Positions 7,266 through 13,512 of a DNA stretch of 13,512 bases are shown one piece after another (positions within the stretch are counted from its first letter, which is position 1; each line of letters begins with the position of its first letter). The position numbers and the translations under genes were made by a program. The stretch is from Scytalidium lignicola. Lineage: Eukaryota > Ascomycota > Leotiomycetes. The DNA lies in contig NCSJ02000618.1 of assembly GCA_002812745.2 (NCBI GenBank), positions 1-13,512 on the forward strand. The letters run 5' to 3'. The notes beneath the pieces were generated by a model that saw only the letters and a list, made by a program, of their open reading frames with translations, made no database searches and had not been told where the DNA came from.

Positions 7266-9111
7266 ATGGATGCAGTCATGGAATCCAAGGAGTCCACGGA
7301 ACCGAAGATCCTCCAACAGGAGCTGGTAGCAGACGTCGAAGAGGCGACAAGGAAGGACCATGAGCTGACCCTTTTCCAAGCCATCAAGCTCTATCCTAAA
7401 GCTGTCGCATGGAGTGCGGTCATCTCAGCCTCCACCATCATGGATGGCTATGATTTTCACGTCTTGGGCTCTCTTTTTGCTCAACCAGCATTCCAAAAAG
7501 CATTCGGCGATCTTCAACCGGACGGCACTTACCAAGTATCTGCCCCATGGCAATCGGGACTCAACAACGGTTCGTCAGTTGGAGCGCTACTGGGCCTCTT
7601 CTTAGCCGGTTATCTCACTGATAAATTTGGCTTCCGCAAAACGATCATGCTTGCCCTGTTCTTCATATTGTGCTTTATTTTTATCCAGTTTTTTGCGACT
7701 AGCTTAGTTATGTACGAATTCGGCCAGATTTTTATAAGTGAGCCCTTGATTCATCAATGCCCGTGTGCTATTCCTTCTAATGCTCACTTATCAAATAGGT
7801 ATACCTGTTGCTGTATTTCAGACCATAGCCTCCGTCTATGCTGTAGAGGTTGCGCCAACCTGTCTACGAGCTTTCTTAACAAGCTATGTCAACCAGATGT
7901 GGGTAAGTCATCTATAAACCCTAAATGTGCATGGCAATGGCTAACAAATCCCAGGTTATCGGACAAATCTTATCCACTTGCGTAATTCGTGGTGTTCTCA
8001 ACATGGAAGCTCCATGGGCATACCGTATTCCCTTTGCTGTTCAGTAGGTGCCTGGCATCATCAACAGGGTTATCCTTATACTGACTGCTCAATAGGTGGT
8101 TCTGGCCCCTCCCTATCGCTGTCGCAGTCATTTTTGCCCCAGAGTCTCCTTGGTGGCTCGTACGCCACAATCGCTTTGAGGAAGCGAAGGCATCTCTAAG
8201 ACGGTTGGCATCTGGAGAAGAGGCTAGCAGCGTGAACATCGAGAAAGCCATGGCTCTAATTGTATTGACGACAGAATATGAACGTCAGATAAACTCTAGT
8301 ACTAGTTATGTCGCCTGTTTTAAGGGTACAGACCTTCGCCGAACAATTATCGTCATCTTCCTTTTTTGCATACAGATTATTGGCGGTACAACCCTGCGAT
8401 CATATGCGACTTACTTTTTCGAGCAGGCTGGTTTACCTGCGGAGCAGTCATTTAATATGTCGATCATAACTTACGTAGTGAGCTTTGTAGGGACCATAGT
8501 TGCGGTACGTTCTCTCTTTCTCTCCCCCTCCCTCTCGTGTTGTACACATACTTCGCAGCTTCATTACTAAATAGAGGCCTCTCTCACAGTGGTTCTTGAT
8601 GCCTTACGTTGGGCGGCGAACGCTCTTTCTTTGGGGCCTTTATATCAATACTATTATCTACTTTATCATCGGTGGGCTTGGTATTCCTCAACACAGAAGT
8701 GACTTATCATGGGCCATTGCTTCTCTGCTAGTCGTTAATGGCTTTGTTTGTTATGTTTGTATAATACCTGTCATTTTTGTTCTTAGTCCGGAGATACCCT
8801 CGACTCTCCTCCGGAGCAAGTCCGTCCCTGTCGGCCGCTTCGTCTATTCGGCAATCAACATCGCCGCCAGCATTCTGGTATCGTACCAGATCAACCCTTC
8901 AGCCTGGGGATGGGGTGCCAAGTCTGGCTTTTTCTGGGGCGTTTGCGCTGTATTTGGAGTGTTGGTCACTTACTTCATCTTACCGGAGACAAAGGACAGG
9001 ACTATTGCAGAAATCGATCTTCTGTTCGAGAAAAGGGTTTCAGCAAGGAAATTTGCGGAGACGCAGGTCAATGCTTCTGATGTTGCTATGCAGGGCGCCC
9101 CGAGATCTTAG
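7266..9111 (+). CDS. MFS sugar transporter, alpha-glucoside (MAL) permease type, five exons
   Basis: Joining exons 7266-7737, 7799-7902, 7955-8043, 8096-8504 and 8590-9111 gives 1596 nt, 531 residues and TAG at 9109-9111; all four introns obey GT..AG and the frame is kept. It belongs to the sugar porter family of proton symporters in the plasma membrane, expected to have 12 helices. Seen: N-terminal LTLFQAIKLYPKAVAWS (35-51) and GYDFHVLGSLFAQPAFQ as in MAL permeases; GYLTDKFGFRK (115-125) in the helix 2-3 loop; PESPWWL (237-243) after helix 6; SYATYFFEQAGL in helix 7; FLMPYVGRRT in the second-half loop; and PETKDRTIAEID (490-501) after helix 12. Length is normal. Maltose-type permeases are close in form, but many fungal members carry other sugars, so the substrate is unknown. 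As the only transporter in the cluster it may import the substrate or export/import the sugar product. ATG context CCATGG is good. Confidence 0.95.
7738..7798 (+). other. Intron 1 of the MFS gene (61 bp)
   Basis: Donor GTGAGC, branch-like CTAAT around 7777-7781, acceptor ATAG at 7795-7798. Splicing inside a codon (A|GT) restores the frame into FQTIASVYAVEV, a typical sugar-porter helix 5 segment. Confidence 0.85.
7903..7954 (+). other. Intron 2 of the MFS gene (52 bp)
   Basis: Donor GTAAGT, branch CTAAC near 7941-7945, acceptor CCAG. Joins NQMW to VIGQIL, the expected MAL-permease order. Confidence 0.92.
8044..8095 (+). other. Intron 3 of the MFS gene (52 bp)
   Basis: Donor GTAGGT, branch CTGAC near 8080-8084, acceptor ATAG. 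Splicing within the Gln codon (CA|G) joins RIPFAVQ to WFWPLPIA, just before PESPWWL. Confidence 0.9.
8505..8589 (+). other. Intron 4 of the MFS gene (85 bp)
   Basis: Donor GTACGT, a long CT-rich run directly after it (8510-8536), branch-like CTAAA near 8567, acceptor ACAG. Joins VGTIVA to WFLMPYVGRRT. It is longer than the other three introns. Confidence 0.9.
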
Positions 9112-10125
9112 GGCCAAGTTATGAAGCTTATCGTTACTTGTTGCTTCACATGAAGTGAAAGGGGTAAATTGAACCCATGCCGGTTAGATCTCAGCACTTT
9201 CTGCGGATATATTTGAGAGGTGCGTTAATATTAAATGTCGATAGTTAGACCTAATCGAAGATGAGACTGTATAAAGAGGCCTTGCTGGAGCACAAGTCCC
9301 CATGATGAGTTTTCGTGCCGTTACTTAACGTTTCGGCGTAAATCGAAGATCCCAGATGATGGTTGGTATCTTTAATAGTGAATATGTCTTCTCAGCGAAG
9401 AAAGTTGCCATTTCCTTTGCCAGCGGTTGTAGGGTCAATTAAGTAAGTTGCGTATGGATTATCCGACTGAAGTGTCGATGAGACATTACAGAAGAAAGGA
9501 TTGAGTGGGTTAGAGGCAGATATTCTTATCATAAATATTTGATTCTTAGTCTCTGATTACCTGGTATCAAAGAAACTTTTATCTTAGCTGCCATCTCCGT
9601 TGCATACTAAGAATGCAAATATTATCTATAACAATCTAGCAAATAGTAATTCCAAGCTGATTTTTAATGAAAACTGAAGTCCTCGATTATGATACAGGTT
9701 CAATTATTCAAAGTACTGCTGTATAGCGTGAAACACGAATTCTTCATCTTCCTCCAAAATTTTGGAACAAATGCAAATGATTTTCCTCATTAAAATTCGA
9801 ATGAACATCATCACGAAGTACGAAAGCGCTAGCTCGATCATCTGTGACCTACCAACATGGTACTGGCGAATTACTCTGCTCGCACACACTCAAGTTTATT
9901 CTAGGGAACCCCTTCCGCCAAAGCCTCGGGCTGGAACTGCGATATCTAGACTTGAAGCCTCTTTCGTTCCCAGGGTGTGGTTCGAACCCAACCGTGGCCC
10001 ACCTATGAGGAGAGTCATCAGGTGGAAACTCCCACTCGTTCAATGCTCCAATAATCTCATATGGATTGTCTTTTGTAGAAGTTTTCACATTGAAGATATA
10101 GGGTCCTTCAAGAAAAATTTCATGT
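9112..10125. other. Intergenic region, no gene supported
   Basis: About 1 kb between the transporter and the LTR. A short palindrome CTTCACATGAAG (9144-9155) lies 33 bp after the transporter stop. The rest is moderately AT-rich. ORFs at 9762-10205 (plus, TTG start) and 9849-10088 (minus) overlap on opposite strands, and the plus one runs into the LTR; neither shows a domain or start context, so both are left out. A pol III B-box-like string at 9979-9989 is not part of a foldable tRNA. Confidence 0.5.
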
Positions 10126-10130
10126 GGTTA

Positions 10131-10389
10131 TGTTGTAATATTTGGAGTTTACGGATGCCACTTCACAGTGTTCTTACAGTTGCCTATGCTAGGGCTTACG
10201 GATAGGGTTTACAGTAGGCTATCACTGTAGGCAACTATAGGCACCCGTAAGGTGCCTGTATGACCGTAACTGTTGATCATAACGGTTTTACAGCTGTAAC
10301 TCTTTGTATATATAGAATCTGCTATAGTTGTAAACTCCTTAAACAATTAATACAATAGTAGTTTTGTATTCTTGCGTTTTCAGTCAACA
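10131..10389 (+). mobile_element. Ty1/copia-type long terminal repeat (probable 5' LTR)
   Basis: 259 bp that begins TGTTG and ends CAACA, the inverted TG...CA ends of LTRs. It contains a TATATATAG box at 10307-10315 followed by an AT-rich R/U5-like part, and a strong hairpin near its middle. It is followed directly by GGTTATG, the start of the half-tRNA-iMet primer-binding site used by copia-type elements, and about 118 bp later by a decayed gag-like frame, so it reads as the 5' LTR of a plus-strand element. GGTTA also stands directly before it (10126-10130) and directly after it (10390-10394), which would equally fit the 5-bp target duplication of a solo LTR. Unlike the DNA that follows, it keeps several CG dinucleotides and a normal base composition. 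The matching 3' LTR is not in the window. Confidence 0.72.
10239..10257 (+). repeat. Hairpin AGGCACC-CGTAA-GGTGCCT inside the LTR
   Basis: Seven-base perfect arms with a five-base loop. A wider inverted pair (AGTTGCCTA at 10178-10186, TAGGCAACT at 10228-10236) lies just upstream, so this part of the LTR could form a compound stem-loop in RNA. Confidence 0.6.
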
Positions 10390-10396
10390 GGTTATG
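10390..10396 (+). other. Copia-like primer-binding site (half-tRNA-iMet), decayed
   Basis: GGTTATG directly after the LTR end CAACA. Copia elements prime on the anticodon half of initiator Met tRNA, with binding sites beginning GGTTATG. Only these seven bases match clearly; the following bases have drifted. Confidence 0.45.
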
Positions 10397-10507
10397 CATT
10401 TTAGTCAGCCAATCAGAATTGTTATTCGATTAACTTTATCTTTTATCTTTATTCAATAATTATTATAATCTTTCAAAATAAGAGAAGAATCAAGTCTTCT
10501 ACTACTA

Positions 10508-10804
10508 ATGGAATACTAGTTGAAAGGTCTTGAGAATTATAGACTATAGAGTATTATAATTATTAATATTCTTAAATTAAAGGGTTATTTTAGTTATATA
10601 AATAATAATATCAAATGCCTTAAAATAAAAGACAATAAAGAAACCCTAGAATTTAAAGCTTAGGAAAAAGTAGATTTTATAACCAAACTTTGTATATCAT
10701 TAAATATTAACAAAGAAGTTAATACTCTTATCTTAAAGTATTTCACATCTAAAGAAGCTTAAGAAATCTTAAAAGTTTAATATCAAAGTTTAAATTATAA
10801 TCTT
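10508..10804 (+). pseudogene. Decayed copia-type gag remnant
   Basis: From an ATG at 10508 one frame can be read for about 99 codons without a frameshift, broken only by in-frame TAG/TAA at 10517, 10547, 10661, 10760 and 10778. The residues between them resemble the start of copia gag (UBN2-type) polyproteins: LKGLENYR then a stop where Trp is expected; LKLKGYFSYI; a stop between Ala and Glu at 10661 and again at 10760, where the family has AWE/AWEIL. Stops at Trp positions are what G-to-A change of TGG gives, fitting RIP. Similarity fades after the N at 10805; a LFFIKGL-like string in another frame near 10945 may be its continuation. It lies 118 bp after the LTR, the expected place. No function can remain. 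Confidence 0.55.
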
Positions 10805-12155
10805 NAAAGAAAAATATATCCTTAAATTAGTTAATGTTAAATATAAATATTCTAACTTGGTTAAAAGTTATGTTATTATATTCAAAGCTTTAAAGAGTAA
10901 TTTGATTAATATAAAAGTTATATTACTAAATGTATTTTATAAACTTTTCTTTATAAAAGGATTAAAGGACNTTTTTTGTTATATAAGCTGATTAATAATA
11001 ATTAACAATATATTCTAAAACACCTCCTTCCTTTAAAACTCTTATAAAAGATATTTTAAACAAAGTATTAAAATCTAACAGCTTAAATATAATACTTTAT
11101 AATTGAAAACAAGTTAATAAGTTTAATAAAAAACTNAAAAGAAAAGTACTCTTATTATAAAAAGCTAAATTATAAAAAAAGTTGATTATTAAGNAAAAAT
11201 ACCTTGNAAAAGTGTTATAGACTAAGTCTAGGGTAAAGACAATGAATTATAATCAAGAAGGCAATAACATTAACAATTAAGCTTGTTCTATTCTCTAAAC
11301 TAATTCTTAAAGAATTCAAATTATAATAATTACTTAAGTTACCCTTATATACATCAAGTCTTGTATACTCTTAAAGCAAACCTTTATCTTAATACTCTGT
11401 TCATATACTTAGCATACTATATATACTTCTTAGGCTTTGCAATCCAGGCTTTAACATTATCCCCTCTTCTTAAGGCTCTTATCCTTAAGAACTACAAGCC
11501 TTTAATGTCTTTTAACATCTTTTTCAGAGTTTACAAATACAAAGATTATTCTTAAATCTTATACTTCTTTTAAATATAAAAGTCTTAAAATAATGTCTTT
11601 ATTTAATAACTTGATATCATAATGCCTTTAAGTTAATATACCTCTTTAATATCCTTTTGATATTATAGTACACAAGTCTTTTATACTAATAACAAGCTTT
11701 ATATATATATACAAACATAACTTTATCATTTCTCTTATACTTTCTGATTATTAGNCTTTTTTAATTCTTTTAAAAGAATATAAGTCTTAAGTAAAAATCC
11801 AGTATTTTACTTGTTTTCCTTTATTGTTAATAATATAAAGTCAAATAAAGTAAACATAAAATACTTAAATATAATAAATATAAAACTATTCTTAATATCA
11901 AGCTTTTTGATTATAATCAAACATAAGTATTCTTTTAACATAATAATCTTATAAAGTAATTCTTAGATTATTATAAAATTAAGTAAAAATTAATAAATAT
12001 TTTAAAGTTCTTAAATAAGCAAAATGTAATGTATAATTATTAACATTTTCAAAAGTTTATATAAACTCTTCTTATTATTCCTTTTCTCTTCCTTTTCTCT
12101 TTTTGTTATCTTATCCATTATCTTTATAAGATAAGTTTTCCTCTTCTCTAATTTT

Positions 12156-12179
12156 TTAAAGCTTAAAGTTAAGCTTTAA
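12156..12179. repeat. 24-bp palindrome in AT-rich block
   Basis: TTAAAGCTTAA, AG, TTAAGCTTTAA: 11-base perfect arms with a two-base centre and two AAGCTT hexamers. It could extrude as a hairpin. Origin unknown. Confidence 0.6.
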
Positions 12180-12849
12180 GTAGTATTATACAAATACTTA
12201 TCTTATTATTTACTGTTCTCTACTTTTAATTATAACTATATAAATACTTTACTNTTTTTTTTTTACTTTTCTCTTTTTTAATATATTAAAAACTCTTTGA
12301 CTAACTTTTATAATCTTTCTTATTAAATCTTTTAACTTTCAAGTAAGTTTCCCTTATTCACCTTTGTTAGTTCTTCAATTAATATATAATTAACTTATTA
12401 TAATTAAGAAATATAAAAAACTTATATATCCTTATTGTTTATAGTATAACAAGTCTTTATTTACTTAACTTAACTTTAAGTATCTTATTCTATAAACTAA
12501 CAACAAGTATAAAGAATATACTTATAAGTATAAAAAGTGTAGAAAAGTTCTTAAGAAATATTATTATCATATGAATAAGTTACTCTAACTTGTTAACCAA
12601 GTAATAACAAGTAATATTATAATTGTTATTACCTTTTAAGTAATATAATATAAATATACTAAATACATTAAGAATATACTTTATTAAGAAATCAAAAAGG
12701 AAAAGATAAATAATAATAAGCTAAGTATAATTAATAAGATCTTAAGAAGTATTAATAATTACTTTAAAACTTTAAATAATACTATTCAAAAGATAATAAG
12801 TATTTTTTCTTCTTTTCCTTTTAACTAGTATATTATTAATGTTTTATAA

Positions 12850-13341
12850 ATAAATCTCTTTAACAATAACATATCTTCTAATGAAAATACATCCTCTTTA
12901 GAAGATGTTAAGTTAAGTAAGTTAGAAGAGTTAAATAATAATAATAACAATAGTTCTTTTATCCTTTTAGTTTATTATTCTACTTACTCTTGTCTTTTAA
13001 GAGTATAAAGAAGTAATGTTCTTATTACTCCTTATTATCATCTTACTTATTCTATTAACAAGTGTTCTAAATCAATAATACTTATCCTAGTCTTAATCCT
13101 TAATATAATACTCCTTATTAGCCTTATACTTAGTCCTCCTCTTACTTTTTCAAAGTATTATCTTTGGTTTAAAGATAATAAGTTTATAACCTCTTCTGTT
13201 TAACTTAATAACTTTATTAATAATAATAGTAATAATAGTAAAGATAATAATAATAATAACAAAAGTAATAAAAAGAGTAATAACCTTTTGTTAAAGAAGA
13301 AGAAGTATAAATACAAGAGTACTTATAAGTATTATTATTAA
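12850..13341 (+). pseudogene. Near-open Asn/Lys-rich frame in AT-rich block
   Basis: One plus-strand frame runs from 12850 to a TAA at 13339-13341 with only two internal stops (TAA at 13006 and 13201), although DNA this AT-rich should give a stop about every ten codons. The conceptual product has Asn runs (around 12925-12950 and 13216-13260), a hydrophobic middle and a Lys-rich end. Both internal TAA could come from CAA by C-to-T change. I recognise no domain. It may be a decayed transposon coding region, or simply low-complexity TAATAATAA repeats read in a favourable frame. Confidence 0.25.
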
Positions 13342-13352
13342 GTAAATAACTN

Positions 13353-13512
13353 TTCTCAATCAGGAAGGCCAGATCGGGGACTTCGAAGAACTCCTGCCCT
13401 AGTGCTGCAGGCTCGATAAACGACTCGGCCTTGATCGTGAACCAACATCTAGTATCAACAATGCGCACGCGCACGATATTTTCGGAATTGGGGATGTGCA
13501 GCTGGGTTTCCG
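13353..13512 (-). pseudogene. N-terminal fragment of a metallo-beta-lactamase-fold (lactonase-like) protein, truncated
   Basis: Minus-strand reading enters at the right edge and gives about 52 residues: LHIPNSENIVRVRIVDT, a middle segment with FIEPAALGQEFF, and VPDLAFLIE. This resembles the N-terminus of fungal AhlD-like metallo-beta-lactamase proteins, where a strand of the type VxVxIIDT is followed by FxxPxxxGxE and a PxxSFLIEH motif leading into the first core strand. The metal-binding HxHxDH motif would come later and is absent, because the frame stops making sense exactly at the N at 13352, where AT-rich DNA begins. The GTG at 13474 is an internal Val; the true start lies outside the window. 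Normal base composition contrasts with the neighbouring block. Family call rests on a short stretch and is moderate; the abrupt end is certain and may be an insertion or an assembly join. Confidence 0.5.

Larger units (their letters stand above)
10430..13352. repeat. Extremely AT-rich, CpG-free block (decayed transposon DNA)
   Basis: About 2.9 kb made almost wholly of A and T. Reading every line, I find no CG dinucleotide between 10427 and 13374. Remaining C is mostly followed by T and remaining G mostly preceded by A (ctt/aag), while CA/TG are less frequent. This is the look of C-to-T mutation as in repeat-induced point mutation (RIP). It starts just after an unmutated LTR and ends abruptly at an N at 13352. 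Eight N calls (10805, 10971, 11136, 11194, 11207, 11755, 12254, 13352) lie in it, nearly all beside A or T runs. Apart from the gag-like and Asn-rich near-open frames listed separately, I see no gene. The ORF at 11361-11555 is a chance reading frame. Confidence 0.85.

Noticed and set aside
9979..9989. GGTTCGAACCC, a perfect pol III B box
   Set aside because: No A box at the right distance on either strand and no cloverleaf can be drawn around it.
9762..10205. 147-residue plus-strand ORF
   Set aside because: Starts with TTG, overlaps an opposite ORF, runs into the LTR and shows no domain.
10271..10389. Shorter LTR beginning at TGTTGA (10271) and ending TCAACA, six-base inverted ends
   Set aside because: The ends match, but 119 bp is short for an LTR. 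The start at 10131 gives a usual length and is preceded by the same GGTTA that follows the end.
11361..11555. 64-residue ORF in the AT block
   Set aside because: Hydrophobic low-complexity reading of a pyrimidine-rich stretch, with no start context or domain; surrounded by decayed DNA.
10430..13352. AT-rich block as centromere core or inserted mitochondrial DNA
   Set aside because: Only 2.9 kb is seen and a copia gag remnant is readable, so decayed transposon DNA is the simpler reading. A centromere cannot be judged from this window, and no mitochondrial gene or tRNA is visible.

Overview
The window looks like nuclear DNA of a filamentous ascomycete (Pezizomycotina, probably a Sordariomycete). 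The evidence is a Zn(II)2Cys6 regulator, a MAL-type sugar transporter with four short introns (52-85 bp, GT..AG ends, CTAAC/CTGAC-like branch sites), long intergenic promoters and an AT-rich block that appears to contain mutation-ravaged retrotransposon sequence. The species cannot be fixed from this sequence alone.

Layout. 1-462 is the 3' end of a conserved fungal protein of unknown function (tubby-C-like). 1434-9111 holds four genes that read as one catabolic cluster: a Zn2Cys6 transcription factor (minus), a UgpQ-type glycerophosphodiester phosphodiesterase (minus), a MET22/inositol-monophosphatase-superfamily phosphatase (plus, divergent from the phosphodiesterase across a 642-bp promoter), and a five-exon alpha-glucoside/sugar-porter MFS transporter (plus). 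10131-10389 is a well-preserved Ty1/copia-type LTR, followed by a copia-like primer-binding site and a decayed gag-like frame. From about 10430 to 13352 the DNA is extremely AT-rich, without a single CG dinucleotide, and sprinkled with N calls. At 13353 normal DNA resumes inside the N-terminal coding part of what looks like a metallo-beta-lactamase-fold (lactonase-like) gene on the minus strand. That gene is cut off abruptly at the AT block and runs off the right edge.

How the genes may work together. A phosphodiesterase, a sugar-phosphate-type phosphatase, a sugar transporter and a pathway-type regulator side by side suggest uptake and stepwise dephosphorylation of a sugar or polyol phosphodiester: import, diester cleavage, then release of free sugar or polyol plus phosphate. 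Glycerophosphoinositol is one candidate substrate. An agrocinopine-like sugar phosphodiester is another, because the bacterial agrocinopine (acc) operon also pairs a GDPD-like enzyme (AccF) with an inositol-monophosphatase-like enzyme (AccG). This functional reading is inference from gene content; individual family assignments are much firmer than the pathway.
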